Source: Fimenecus sp045532175 (lineage in GTDB: Bacteria; Bacillota; Clostridia; Oscillospirales; Acutalibacteraceae). Taken from it: 60,830 nt of DNA. The position numbers were made by a program, and so were the translations under genes. Positions 26,702-36,449 of the stretch are shown here, one piece after another (the first letter of the stretch is position 1; each line of letters begins with the position of its first letter). The notes beneath the pieces were generated by a model. That model saw only the letters and a list, made by a program, of their open reading frames with translations, was not told the origin of the DNA and did not search any database. Location of the stretch: contig JAZSFK010000029.1 in the NCBI GenBank assembly GCA_045532175.1, positions 1-60,830 of the forward strand, given 5' to 3'.

Positions 26702-27754
26702 ATGATTACTGTTAAATTAAAAAAAGAATATATTTCCTTATTTGCCGTTATTTGCTGTTCTCTTCTGATATTCATTTATCCCGACATTGTTAAAAAAGGC
26801 ATTACAAACGGGCTGATTATCTGCTTTAATTCGATAATTCCTTCCTTGTTTCCTTTTATGGTCATTTCATCCTACATAATAAAAGCTGATATTCTTTCAC
26901 CTGTTTACAGACTTGCCTCGCCTCTGACAAGATTCCTGTTCAGGCAACCCGAATGTGTCACACCTGTAATTTTTCTTTCAATGATTGGAGGTTTTCCCAT
27001 AGGGTTAAAAATGGTTAGTGCGCTTTACGACAGCGGAAAAATCACGGAAAAACAAGCTGAAAGATTGTCGTTTTTCTGTATGAATGCAGGACCGTCCTTT
27101 GTGATTACCGTATTGGGAGTAAATCTGTTCAAAAGTGCAAAAGCCGGTATAATTATATACTCTTCACTTTGCCTGTCATCAGTATTGCTTGGTATTCTAT
27201 CAAGATTTTCAGATAGTGGTGAAAAAGAAGAAGGCAAAAACATAAAAAAGCAACTATCCCCTTCAAGCCTTGCCTCATCAGTTTCCGACGGATTGCAGGG
27301 AATTCTCAATATTTGCGCCTGGATTGTGCTTTTCAGCGCTTTGACAAGCTTTACTGACCATTTACCTTTAAGCAAAAATCTCAATTCGGTTTTCACCTGC
27401 ATTTTAGAAATAAGTAACGGGTGCATATCATCCGTAGGCGTTTTTTCACTACCGTTTTTCGCATTTTTTATGGGTTTCGGAGGAATCTGTGTCCATTGTC
27501 AGATATTGGGTTATATAAAAAACTGTAAAATAAGGTATGGGAAATTCTTTATATTCAGAATTATCAACGGCATATTATCGGCTGTTATCACCTATGTTTT
27601 ACTCATATTCTTTCCTGTGGAAATTAATGTATTTACAAGCACAAGTGAAATTGTACCCGTTAGTTTTTCCGTTTCCTTACCAACATTCATTATGCTTGTG
27701 GTTATGTGTGTAATTATGATTTTTGATATTGATAGAAAAAGAAAAGTATGTTAA
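26702..27754 (+). CDS. ylbJ: Sporulation integral membrane protein YlbJ
   Basis: About 350 residues with 8 or more hydrophobic helices and the nucleoside-recognition (Gate) domain: CFNSIIPSLFPFMVISSYII, SMIGGFPIGLKMVSALYDSG and CMNAGPSFVITVLGVNLF. YlbJ is needed for spore cortex formation in B. subtilis. ATG 26702 (AGGTG-TTGAAT-ATG) is preferred to GTG 26693, which lies in the ribosome binding site. Confidence 0.88.
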   Translation: MITVKLKKEYISLFAVICCSLLIFIYPDIVKKGITNGLIICFNSIIPSLFPFMVISSYIIKADILSPVYRLASPLTRFLFRQPECVTPVIFLSMIGGFPIGLKMVSALYDSGKITEKQAERLSFFCMNAGPSFVITVLGVNLFKSAKAGIIIYSSLCLSSVLLGILSRFSDSGEKEEGKNIKKQLSPSSLASSVSDGLQGILNICAWIVLFSALTSFTDHLPLSKNLNSVFTCILEISNGCISSVGVFSLPFFAFFMGFGGICVHCQILGYIKNCKIRYGKFFIFRIINGILSAVITYVLLIFFPVEINVFTSTSEIVPVSFSVSLPTFIMLVVMCVIMIFDIDRKRKVC

Positions 27755-27786
27755 AATAGTATAAAAAAATTTTAAGGGTGACAAAA

Positions 27787-28002
27787 GTGAAGGATTTGTT
27801 TAATAAAAAGTCAATAGATGCCTCTTGCTCATACTGTACTCACGGAAAAGCGTCACCTGACGGTGAATCTGTTTTGTGCATAAAGCACGGTCTTGTGGAT
27901 AAAAACGGCTCTTGCAGAAAATTTAAATACGACCCATTGAAAAGGCAACCTCGCCGACCACGAGAATTAGAACGTTTCGAAGCAGAAGATTTTTCACTTT
28001 AA
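27787..28002 (+). CDS. Small Cys-rich protein, function unknown
   Basis: 71 residues. Four cysteines (CSYC, LCIKH, SCRKF) look like a small zinc-binding knuckle, followed by a basic tail (KYDPLKRQPRRPRELERFE). GTG 27787 follows AAGGGTGA. It sits 32 bases after ylbJ and shares its terminator. Conserved-hypothetical type; I do not recognise a named family. Confidence 0.7.
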   Translation: MKDLFNKKSIDASCSYCTHGKASPDGESVLCIKHGLVDKNGSCRKFKYDPLKRQPRRPRELERFEAEDFSL

Positions 28003-28013
28003 TACATAGAAAA

Positions 28014-28046
28014 AGTCACTCCACCGTGAGATGGAGTGACTTTTTT
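28014..28046 (+). terminator. Terminator after the Cys-rich gene
   Basis: AGTCACTCCA / TGGAGTGACT stem, 8-base loop, then TTTTTT. Confidence 0.9.
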
Positions 28047-28100
28047 GTATTCAAAAAATGGCGGGAATAATCTCCCGCCATATACTTTGTTATGATTCAA

Positions 28101-29183
28101 TTATCTTCTGCTCTTGAAAAGGTCAAGAATGTCAATATCCTCGTCAGAAGCACCGAAGCTGCCACTGTTTGAGCTGATTTCGTCAACTGATGCGTTGTAG
28201 TAAGGTTTCTTTGAAACGCCGTTTGCATCAAGGCCGAAGCCTGTTGCGATAACTGTTACATACATTTCGTCGTCGAGCTTTTCGTCGAAAGCAACACCGA
28301 AGATGATGTTTGCATCTTCATCAGCCTGTGCACGAACGATACCTGCAGCTGTGTCAACATCTTCAAGAGTGATGTCAGGAGATGCTGTGATGCTGATGAT
28401 AACACCCTTTGCACCTGTGATTGTTGTTTCAAGAAGTGGGCTGGAGATAGCTGACTTTGCAGCCTGTTCTGCCTTGTCCTTACCGCTTGCGTGACCTATA
28501 CCCATATGAGCATGACCTGCGTCCTTCATAACTGAAGTAACGTCAGCAAAGTCAAGGTTAATGAATGCAGGCATTGTGATAAGGTCTGTAACAGAGTTTA
28601 CACCCTGACGAAGAACGTCGTCAGCAATACCGAAAGCGTTAGCAAAAGTAATCTTCTGCTCTGAAACATATTTAAGTCTTTCGTTAGGGATAACGATAAG
28701 TGAGTCAACATGCTGTGCAAGCTCTGCGATACCTGCTTCAGCCTGTTTCATTCTGTGAGTTCCTTCAAATGCGAAAGGCTTTGTAACGATACCAACAGTA
28801 AGGATACCCTTGCCCTTTGCGATTTCAGCAATAATCGGAGCAGCACCTGTACCTGTTCCGCCGCCCATACCGGCAGTAACGAATACCATCTGAGTCTTAT
28901 CAAGTGCTTCAACGATAGCATCACGGCTTTCTTCAGCTGACTTCTGGCCAACCTCAGGCTTTGCACCTGCACCACGACCTGCTGTTACCTTTTCACCAAT
29001 CTGGATTTTTGTATCAGCAAGTGAACGAGCAAGAGCCTGCTTATCAGTGTTGATAGCAATAAGCTCAACACCTGAAATACCGGATTTTGCCATACGGTCA
29101 ACAGCATTTCCGCCGCCGCCACCAACGCCGATTACTTTAATGTTTGCAATGTCCTGATACTGATTATCGATTTCGAATGCCAT
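28101..29183 (-). CDS. ftsZ: Cell division protein FtsZ
   Basis: 360 residues. GTP-binding GVGGGGGNAVDRM and signature GMGGGTGTGAAP; C-terminal tail DEDIDILDLFKSRR binds partners such as SepF/FtsA. Polymerises into the division ring. ATG 29183 has ATAGGAGGATGTTTAAAT upstream. Last gene of the dcw cluster but with its own promoter; ftsA does not precede it. Confidence 0.98.
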   Translation of the reverse strand: MAFEIDNQYQDIANIKVIGVGGGGGNAVDRMAKSGISGVELIAINTDKQALARSLADTKIQIGEKVTAGRGAGAKPEVGQKSAEESRDAIVEALDKTQMVFVTAGMGGGTGTGAAPIIAEIAKGKGILTVGIVTKPFAFEGTHRMKQAEAGIAELAQHVDSLIVIPNERLKYVSEQKITFANAFGIADDVLRQGVNSVTDLITMPAFINLDFADVTSVMKDAGHAHMGIGHASGKDKAEQAAKSAISSPLLETTITGAKGVIISITASPDITLEDVDTAAGIVRAQADEDANIIFGVAFDEKLDDEMYVTVIATGFGLDANGVSKKPYYNASVDEISSNSGSFGASDEDIDILDLFKSRR

Positions 29184-29239
29184 ATTTAAACATCCTCCTA
29201 TGTATAATTTCACACCTATTGATTTTATAGTTATAGGTT

Positions 29240-29268
29240 ATTTTAACATTATTAAAAAATAATTGCAA
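29240..29268 (-). promoter_or_regulatory. Promoter of ftsZ
   Basis: TTGCAA (29263-29268), 17-bp spacer, TAAAAT (29240-29245) on the minus strand, 57-85 bp upstream of the ATG. Confidence 0.6.
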
Positions 29269-29321
29269 TATATAATGTATATATTTTTTCAAAAATTTTT
29301 AAAATATTCACATTTTTTCAC

Positions 29322-30248
29322 TTATGCTGCCTGCGAAACAGGTTCAGACGGTGTTTCTGCTCCTTCGTCGGTCACAGGTTCTTCAGATTGTGGCTCTGTC
29401 ACAGGCTCTGTTGAGGGTTCCGAGGTTTCCTCGAGAAGGTGTCCTTCTTTGTCGATTGTCAAATCCAGAACACCTTTGAACTGATTATCCTCATTATTCT
29501 GCTTGTCGATTATGGACTTTCCGAATTCAAGCTTTGTTTCAAGTTTTTCCCCTTCAGCATTTCCCAGCTTAATAGTTATTCTGCCCTGATACTCAAGTTT
29601 TATGTTGTACAGATTTGTGACATTCATAGCAGTTAAATCTGTCAACTCGACCTTTTTAGCCATACTGTAGATTTCCTGTGCTCTTGAAAACAGCTTTGCA
29701 TCCTCAAACTGCGCCAATTCCCCTGCTACGGCATAGGTCATTTTTCCTGCATTTAGGTTTATCAGATTTTCCCTGTTGCTTTCGAGATTTGCTTCTAAAA
29801 CCTTTCCTGAACAGTCAAGAATGGTATATTTTCCATCCTGTGAAACTGAAAAACAGGCATCAGTTTTTACAATTATAATTTCAAGATGTGCAGGTAATCT
29901 GCGTTTGATTTTCACTTCTCCCACATATGGAAGTTTTTTTGCAATCAAATCATTTACTTTTTTCTTTGAAAGAAAAACAAGATTATCTCCGTTTTCCACC
30001 TCTGATGCAGTAATAATTTCCTCTGCGGTGTATATCATATCACCTGTCACAGAGATTTTATTTATGTTAAAGAACAATAAAATTGCGATTATAACTCCTG
30101 CCACGAGAATTGTTGTTCCAAGCACAGCACGGAGAATCAACTTCTTAATTCTGTTTTTTCTTTTTCTTTGTTGGGTACGGTTTATAATTCTCTCGTCATT
30201 TGACAAGGGAACATTCTGTCTGTTTTTAGGTTGTTGCGCTCTTTTCAT
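29322..30248 (-). CDS. ftsQ: Cell division protein FtsQ/DivIB
   Basis: 308 residues. Basic cytoplasmic tail (1-35), one transmembrane helix (about 40-60), a POTRA domain (INKISVTGDMIYTAEEIITA; VGEVKIKRRLPAHLEIII) and the FtsQ beta domain. The last ~40 residues are a Glu/Pro/Thr-rich tail (EPSTEPVTEPQSEEPVTDEG), as in DivIB of other Gram-positives. Scaffold of the divisome outside the membrane. Its start overlaps the end of murA by 23 bases. Confidence 0.9.
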   Translation of the reverse strand: MKRAQQPKNRQNVPLSNDERIINRTQQRKRKNRIKKLILRAVLGTTILVAGVIIAILLFFNINKISVTGDMIYTAEEIITASEVENGDNLVFLSKKKVNDLIAKKLPYVGEVKIKRRLPAHLEIIIVKTDACFSVSQDGKYTILDCSGKVLEANLESNRENLINLNAGKMTYAVAGELAQFEDAKLFSRAQEIYSMAKKVELTDLTAMNVTNLYNIKLEYQGRITIKLGNAEGEKLETKLEFGKSIIDKQNNEDNQFKGVLDLTIDKEGHLLEETSEPSTEPVTEPQSEEPVTDEGAETPSEPVSQAA

Positions 30249-31509
30249 CTGTATTCACCCTTTTTATTTCCGCACCTAAATTTCTAAGTACTTCTTCCGG
30301 CTTTTCATAGCCTCGGTCTATATGATGTATTTCCGTTATTTCTGTTATTCCGTTTGCTTTAAGCCCTGCAAGAATCATAGCAGAACCACCTCGAAGGTCA
30401 GTTGCTTTTACGCATACTCCGTTTAGTCTTCTGACGCCTTCCACAACTGCCATTCTGCCCTCAACATGAATTTTTGAGCCAAAGCGGACAAGTTCGCCTA
30501 CGTGCTTAAAGCGACTTTCAAAAATATTTTCAACAATAACACTTGTACCGTCTGCGACTGTGGTCAAAGCCATTATCTGTGCCTGTACATCCGTTGGAAA
30601 ACCCGGATGTGGCATCGTGCGAATCATTCTTATTCTTTTTATCGTTTCGCTCGGGAATAATGTTACCTGCTTTTTGTTGACTTCAATATTGCATCCCGCT
30701 TCACGAAGAGGCTGAATAATCGGTGCAATATGGGACGGAATAATATTGTTCATTACAAGCTTTCCGCCCGTCATCGCCACACCGATAAGATAGGTGGCGG
30801 CGACAATTCTATCGGGAATTATTGTATGTTCAAAGGGTTTAAGCCTTTCCACACCCTCAATAACAACCGTGCTGTCCCCTGCACCGTGTATTTTTGCACC
30901 ACATCCGTTTAAAAAGTCTGCTAAATCGCTGATTTCCGGTTCACGGGCAGCATTTGAAATAATGGTTGTACCCTTGGCAAGTGTGGCGGCAAGAATTATA
31001 TTTTCCGTTGCCCCGACGCTTGGAAATGCAAGGGTAATCCTTGTTCCTCTAAGTCCGTTTTCACCTGCACAGCACACAATGAAGCCATCTTCCGTAGTAA
31101 CACTTGCACCGAATTGCTCCATGGCAGAAAGATGCAAATCTATGGGACGAAGACCAATCTCGCATCCACCTGGAGTAGAAAGCTTTGCACTTCCCGTTCT
31201 TCCCAATATTCCGCCGAGAAAAACAATAGAAGAACGCATTTCTCTCATAAGATTATCAGGCACATCGTTTTTTGTAATGTTACCGGAATCCACAATTACT
31301 GTGTGTCCCTCACGATTAACCTTGCACCCTAAATACTTAAGGATTTTTATTGTCGCTTCCACATCTGAAAGCATCGGGCAATTATGTATTACGGATATTC
31401 CGTCAACCAGAAGAGTGGCCACAAGAATAGGCAGAACACTGTTTTTTGCCCCTTGAACGGTAATTTCTCCGTTCAGTTTTCTGCCACCATTGATAATTAT
31501 TTTATTCAA
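30226..31509 (-). CDS. murA: UDP-N-acetylglucosamine 1-carboxyvinyltransferase
   Basis: 427 residues. Transfers enolpyruvate from PEP to UDP-GlcNAc, the first committed step of peptidoglycan synthesis. The catalytic loop STPGGCEIGLRPIDLH carries Cys116, the residue attacked by fosfomycin. Start is TTG 31509. Its place inside the dcw cluster before ftsQ occurs in some Clostridia. Confidence 0.96.
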   Translation of the reverse strand: MNKIIINGGRKLNGEITVQGAKNSVLPILVATLLVDGISVIHNCPMLSDVEATIKILKYLGCKVNREGHTVIVDSGNITKNDVPDNLMREMRSSIVFLGGILGRTGSAKLSTPGGCEIGLRPIDLHLSAMEQFGASVTTEDGFIVCCAGENGLRGTRITLAFPSVGATENIILAATLAKGTTIISNAAREPEISDLADFLNGCGAKIHGAGDSTVVIEGVERLKPFEHTIIPDRIVAATYLIGVAMTGGKLVMNNIIPSHIAPIIQPLREAGCNIEVNKKQVTLFPSETIKRIRMIRTMPHPGFPTDVQAQIMALTTVADGTSVIVENIFESRFKHVGELVRFGSKIHVEGRMAVVEGVRRLNGVCVKATDLRGGSAMILAGLKANGITEITEIHHIDRGYEKPEEVLRNLGAEIKRVNTDEKSATT

Positions 31510-31572
31510 TTACCACACACCCTTTATAGTATTACTATACGTCATATACTATGCGGTTTGTGGTAGTTTTGT

Positions 31573-32685
31573 TTATAGGCCGGTTATAATATTGCAAATT
31601 TCCGTCAAAGCGTTTGACTTTGCTCTATTACCGGCATTGAATGAAATTTCATCAAGCTTTGACTTATTATTTTTAAGCTCAAGAATCTTTTCGGCAAGTG
31701 CTTTACCGCTTAAATCTTTTTCTTCAATCATCTCTGCACCGCCATTTTCAACAAGCGTCATGGCATTGTGGAATTGGTGATTTTCTGCAACATTTGGTGA
31801 AGGAATAAGAATTGAAGGTTTAGAAAGAATCTGAATTTCAGAAATTGAGCTTGCACCTGCACGGCTGATTACTAAATCACAAGCAGGAAGACAAACTTCC
31901 ATATCATTGATATATTCACGAATTTCAATATTTGTCCCTTCGCCGTAAGCAACACCTTTTTCTGTGAGTTTCTCCCCTACCCAAGTACCGAATTTACCCG
32001 TTGCGTGCAAGAAACGGATATTTTTTTCATCCTTGAGAATAGAAAGCATTTCTACTACTGCATTATTGACTGCATCAGCACCCAACGAGCCACCCATTGA
32101 TAAAACAAGCATATCACTGTTATTTACTCCGAGTGTTGCACGTGCAAAATCCTTGTCTGCCTTGATAATGCTTCGTCTTACAGGAAGTCCTGTTACAACG
32201 GGAGGATTTTTGCAACTCATATACTTTTCTGCCTGCGGAGAGGTAAGCATAACCCTGTCAACCTTTTTGGCAAGAGCTTTATTCGCTACACCGGGGAAGG
32301 CATTCTGCTCGTGAATTGCTGTTTTAATACCCATTTTTACTGCGGTATTAAGCACCGGACCCGTTACGTACCCGCCAAAGCCTACAACCACATCGGGATT
32401 AAATTCCTTAAGTATTTTCTTTGATTTAACGGAAGCCATTAAGGTAAGAAAAACTGTTTTTATATTTTCGATTATACCCGAGATTGACATTTTTCGGGAA
32501 AAGCCGTTCATCTTTACTGTTTTGATTTCAAATCCTGCGTCCGGCACAATTCTTGTTTCCATTCTGCCTTCCGTACCAATAAACAGGATTTCGCTTGAGG
32601 GGTCAAGACGTCTTATTTCACTTGCCACAGCAACTGCAGGGTTAATGTGACCGCCTGTGCCACCTGCAACAAAAACTATTTTCAT
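31573..32685 (-). CDS. murG: Lipid II synthase MurG
   Basis: 370 residues, GT28 glycosyltransferase. N-terminal VAGGTGGHINPAVAVA and the UDP-GlcNAc-binding VISRAGASSISEIQ with PSPNVAENHQFHNA. Adds GlcNAc to lipid I on the inner face of the membrane. Confidence 0.97.
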   Translation of the reverse strand: MKIVFVAGGTGGHINPAVAVASEIRRLDPSSEILFIGTEGRMETRIVPDAGFEIKTVKMNGFSRKMSISGIIENIKTVFLTLMASVKSKKILKEFNPDVVVGFGGYVTGPVLNTAVKMGIKTAIHEQNAFPGVANKALAKKVDRVMLTSPQAEKYMSCKNPPVVTGLPVRRSIIKADKDFARATLGVNNSDMLVLSMGGSLGADAVNNAVVEMLSILKDEKNIRFLHATGKFGTWVGEKLTEKGVAYGEGTNIEIREYINDMEVCLPACDLVISRAGASSISEIQILSKPSILIPSPNVAENHQFHNAMTLVENGGAEMIEEKDLSGKALAEKILELKNNKSKLDEISFNAGNRAKSNALTEICNIITGL

Positions 32686-32691
32686 AGAGAA

Positions 32692-33999
32692 TTACTCCTT
32701 TTTACGTGCACTTCGGGATACTGAAAGCACCATACCCATTTCACCAAGCAGGATAACAAGTGATGTACCACCTGCGGAAAAGAACGGAAGTGAAATACCT
32801 GTATTAGGTAAAAAGTCACTTACAACACCGATATTAAGTGCCACCTGAAGACCAACCTGGAAAACAATTCCCATTGTAAGCAAAGCACCAAATCTATCCT
32901 TTGCATTCATTGCAATTTTAATTCCGCGATAAATAAGTAAAGCAAAAAGAATGATTATTGCAACTGCACCTACAAAACCTAATTCTTCGCATACAATCGA
33001 GAAAATAAAGTCGTTCTGAGGCTCTGAAACATAAAGATGTTTCTGCTTTGACTGACCAAGTCCTGTGCCTAAAAGTCCGCCTGAGCCAATAGCATAAAGT
33101 GAGTTATTTGTCTGCCAGCGTGCACCTAACGGTTCAAAATCCTTATCAAGCCACGCGGTAATTCTCTCTCCCGCATATTTTGCGAGAATATCGGGGTTTG
33201 CTATAAGGACTACAGCAGCAATAACCGCAATTATTACACCAATGGTAAACCAGCGACCTCTTACCTCACCTAACCAAAGCATTACAACACCGATTGCAAG
33301 CATAAGAATAGTACCTGAAACGTGATTTTCAAGGTAAATAAGTGCTGCATAAACAAGAATGATTAAGCCATAACAAATGACACTCGTGAAGGATTTATAA
33401 ATTGTAAATCTTCCGTTTGTAAGCTCCGGTATTCTTCTTATGCCAACCATTTCGCTTGGAATTTTTCCCGTTACACCCTTATAATTCCTTTCAAGCAGAA
33501 ATGCAAGAATCATAATAAGCGAGATTTTTGCAATTTCCGAAGGCTGGAATGTTGTAAATCCCAAGTTAATCCATCTTTTAAAGCCCGGTTTGTATTCAGG
33601 AAGAACCAGAACAAGAAGTAACAATCCTATTGAAATCACAACACCGATAATTGCAGCCAATTTAAAATATTCATATCTTACTCGGGAAATCAAGAACATA
33701 AGAGCAATTCCGATTATTGCGAAAATAAGCTGACGCACAAAAATCTGTGAACTGTCGCCACGGTTATAATAGCTATATGTGTAACTGGCGGAAAACAGCA
33801 TTACAAGACCTATTGTGACAATGGTCATAAGAATAACAAAGAAAGGAATATCCATTGTACCGTTTGAGAACAGAAGATTTGCTACCATACCCTTTTTCTT
33901 TGGCTTTTGGTTTGCTTTTGCACGATTTCTGCTATTTGCATTTTTTCTTCTACCCATTTCAGGATTAGGATTTCTGTTAATATTTGCATCTGTTGCCAT
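32692..33999 (-). CDS. ftsW: SEDS glycosyltransferase FtsW/SpoVE
   Basis: 435 residues with about 10 transmembrane helices and the SEDS signatures KPGFKRWINLGFTTFQPSEI and PFFSAGGTSLVILLGEMGMV. Polymerises lipid II together with the class B penicillin-binding protein encoded at 37.9-40.1 kb. A basic 40-residue N-terminal tail (GRRKNANSRNRAKANQKPKK) is longer than usual. FtsW and SpoVE cannot be told apart by sequence alone. Follows mraY directly; murD is missing between them. Confidence 0.94.
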   Translation of the reverse strand: MATDANINRNPNPEMGRRKNANSRNRAKANQKPKKKGMVANLLFSNGTMDIPFFVILMTIVTIGLVMLFSASYTYSYYNRGDSSQIFVRQLIFAIIGIALMFLISRVRYEYFKLAAIIGVVISIGLLLLVLVLPEYKPGFKRWINLGFTTFQPSEIAKISLIMILAFLLERNYKGVTGKIPSEMVGIRRIPELTNGRFTIYKSFTSVICYGLIILVYAALIYLENHVSGTILMLAIGVVMLWLGEVRGRWFTIGVIIAVIAAVVLIANPDILAKYAGERITAWLDKDFEPLGARWQTNNSLYAIGSGGLLGTGLGQSKQKHLYVSEPQNDFIFSIVCEELGFVGAVAIIILFALLIYRGIKIAMNAKDRFGALLTMGIVFQVGLQVALNIGVVSDFLPNTGISLPFFSAGGTSLVILLGEMGMVLSVSRSARKKE

Positions 34000-34031
34000 T
34001 TTCTCACCGCCTTTTTAAATTTATTTTTTAA

Positions 34032-35060
34032 TTATTTAATTGTGCCGTAGTAATAAAGTGCAAGACCAACCGCACAACCAATCATATTTACAAGAGAGAA
34101 TATTGTAACGATTTTGCGTTCCTTCCATCCGCACATTTCAAAATGATGATGAATAGGAGCCATTTTAAAGATTCTTTTTCCGTGTGTAATTTTGAAGTAA
34201 CCAATCTGGATAACGTCTGAAAGCGCCTCGATAACATAGATAATACCGAAGAAAAGAAGGATAATCGGACAGTCAATTGCATAAGCCAATGCTACAACCA
34301 TACCGCCAAGGAACATTGAGCCTGTGTCACCCATCATAACTTTTGACGGATAGTAGTTCCAGATGAGGTATCCCAAGCAACCGCCGAAAAGCGCCGCTGC
34401 AAGAATACTGATTCCGAAGAATTTTGTCATAAGGGCAGCTATGCAGAAAGCAATTGCCGCAACTGATGTAACACTTGCACAAAGTCCGTCAACACCGTCA
34501 GTAAAGTTAACTGCGTTAACTGCACCGTAAATTACGCATATGCCAAAAATCCAGAAGAACCATTTAAGGTCAACAACACCTACGAAAGGTATTTTCATAA
34601 ACGTGAGTCCGTTGAGATAAAGAGTTACAAGATATGCAACAATCAAAACTACCTGTGGAATAGTTTTCTGAATTTCTGTAAGACCAAGATTTCTCTTTTT
34701 CACAACCTTAATATAGTCATCAGCAAAGCCCACAAGACCAAGTCCCAAGGCAAGAACAATACCTGCAACCAACTTAACCTTTAAGCTATCAGGCACAATG
34801 TGTTCACTTGCAAAAAGGTTACCACCCATAAAGTGGTCAATGGCAAGAATACATACTGTTGAAACAATTGTACTGATTATGAACATTATACCGCCCATTA
34901 TAGGTGTACCCTGCTTTGATTTATGCCATGCAGGACCGATATCAAGAATAGTTTGGCCGAATTTTAATCTTCTGAGCCAAGGAATAAGTACAAATCCTAA
35001 CAAAAATGCAATCAGAAAGCTTAAAATTGCCGTTGCACCTAATGCTACATAAATATTCAT
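34032..35060 (-). CDS. mraY: Phospho-MurNAc-pentapeptide transferase MraY
   Basis: 342 residues, about 10 transmembrane helices. Motifs QTILDIGPAWHKSKQGTPIM (N-terminal cytoplasmic loop), the magnesium site FADDYIKV, NAVNFTDGVDGL and APIHHHFEMCGW. Makes lipid I from undecaprenyl phosphate. Confidence 0.98.
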   Translation of the reverse strand: MNIYVALGATAILSFLIAFLLGFVLIPWLRRLKFGQTILDIGPAWHKSKQGTPIMGGIMFIISTIVSTVCILAIDHFMGGNLFASEHIVPDSLKVKLVAGIVLALGLGLVGFADDYIKVVKKRNLGLTEIQKTIPQVVLIVAYLVTLYLNGLTFMKIPFVGVVDLKWFFWIFGICVIYGAVNAVNFTDGVDGLCASVTSVAAIAFCIAALMTKFFGISILAAALFGGCLGYLIWNYYPSKVMMGDTGSMFLGGMVVALAYAIDCPIILLFFGIIYVIEALSDVIQIGYFKITHGKRIFKMAPIHHHFEMCGWKERKIVTIFSLVNMIGCAVGLALYYYGTIK

Positions 35061-35072
35061 ATAAACAACTCC

Positions 35073-36434
35073 TTATTTAACATCCCATTTTTCATAAACC
35101 TTTTCGATGATTTCTTCAAGTTTCATTCCACGACTTGCCTTAAAAAGAAGTGTATCCCCTGTTTTGATTTCATCTAAAAGAGATTTTACAAGCTCTGTTT
35201 TATCAGTAAATGCAAACACGGACTCAAGTCCTGACCTCTTTGCACTATCTGCCATAAATCTTGATTGTTCGCCATAAGTAAAAAGCATATCCGCTTTACA
35301 TTCTGCAACATATTCGCCAACATTACGATGTGCTGTTTCGCTGTAATCTCCCAACTCCAGCATATCGCCTAAAACTGCAATTTTTCTGCCCTTTGCGATT
35401 TTGCAAAGTGAATTAAGACCTGCTTTCTGTGAATCGGGACTTGCATTGTAGCAATCCTCAATAACGGTAATTCCGCCTGTTTCTTTAATTCTCTGTCGCA
35501 TACCGGATGGAGTATAGCCTAAAAGACCCTCTGCAATTTTTTCAGGTGAAATTCCATATTCCATTCCTACTGCAAAAGCAGTCAGGGCATCATAAACATT
35601 ATGAATACCAACTGTCGGAATTGTAATTTTCTGCCTTACGTCACCTTTAACGGCAACAAATTCAGTTGCAAGACCAACCTCGTTGATATTCTCTGCCAAA
35701 ACATCGCAGTTCTTATTATATATACCGAAAGTAATAATCTTGTAATCATCATTTTTCACGGTTACAAGCATATCGTTGTCACCATTAAGAAAAAGCGGTG
35801 CATTTTTCTCAAGCCCTTCAAGAATTTCGAGCTTTGCCTTTAAAATACCTTCTCTTGAGCCTAAATTTTCAATATGAGAAACACCGACATTGGTAATAAT
35901 TGCACAATCAGGCTTTGCACATCTTGTCAGCACGGAAATCTGTCCTGCACCGTCCATACCCATTTCAATTACAGCATTTTTAGTGCTTTTTTCAAGTCTG
36001 AAAAGTGTTTTCGGAACACCGATTTCATTGTTCAGATTGCCTTCTGTTTTAAGAGTTTCTCCGCTTTGTGCAAGCACACAGGCGGTCATTTCTTTTGTTG
36101 TTGTTTTACCGACACTACCCGTAAGACCTACTACCAACAAATCCTTTATTGAACATCTGTAGTATGTTGCAAACTGAAGAAGTGCCTTTTTTGTATCTTC
36201 AACATAGATTACGGGTGCTGAACACTCAACCTCTTTGTGGCAGACAACTGCACCTACGCCCTTTTCAGCAACATCCTTTACAAAATCATGTCCGTCAAAT
36301 CTATCACCTTTTATGGCAAAGAACAAGGTGTTTTCGTCCACATCACGACTGTCAATGGACACTCTTGTTATGATGTTTTGAGAATTCAATTCCATTCCCA
36401 GAGCCTTTGCAATTTCCGTAACCTTCAAATTCAT
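35073..36434 (-). CDS. murF: UDP-MurNAc-tripeptide--D-Ala-D-Ala ligase
   Basis: 453 residues. Mur ligase P-loop VGLTGSVGKTTTKEMTACVL, EMGMDGAGQISVLTR and DCYNASPDSQKAGL. Adds D-Ala-D-Ala to the UDP-MurNAc-tripeptide. Starts 15 bases after murE. Confidence 0.97.
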   Translation of the reverse strand: MNLKVTEIAKALGMELNSQNIITRVSIDSRDVDENTLFFAIKGDRFDGHDFVKDVAEKGVGAVVCHKEVECSAPVIYVEDTKKALLQFATYYRCSIKDLLVVGLTGSVGKTTTKEMTACVLAQSGETLKTEGNLNNEIGVPKTLFRLEKSTKNAVIEMGMDGAGQISVLTRCAKPDCAIITNVGVSHIENLGSREGILKAKLEILEGLEKNAPLFLNGDNDMLVTVKNDDYKIITFGIYNKNCDVLAENINEVGLATEFVAVKGDVRQKITIPTVGIHNVYDALTAFAVGMEYGISPEKIAEGLLGYTPSGMRQRIKETGGITVIEDCYNASPDSQKAGLNSLCKIAKGRKIAVLGDMLELGDYSETAHRNVGEYVAECKADMLFTYGEQSRFMADSAKRSGLESVFAFTDKTELVKSLLDEIKTGDTLLFKASRGMKLEEIIEKVYEKWDVK

Positions 36435-36449
36435 TTTCTGTTCACCTGA

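Noticed and set aside
30794..31456. 220-codon open frame on the plus strand
   Set aside because: It is antisense to murA, whose protein is complete with its catalytic Cys. The plus-strand product has no recognisable domain and no ribosome binding site.
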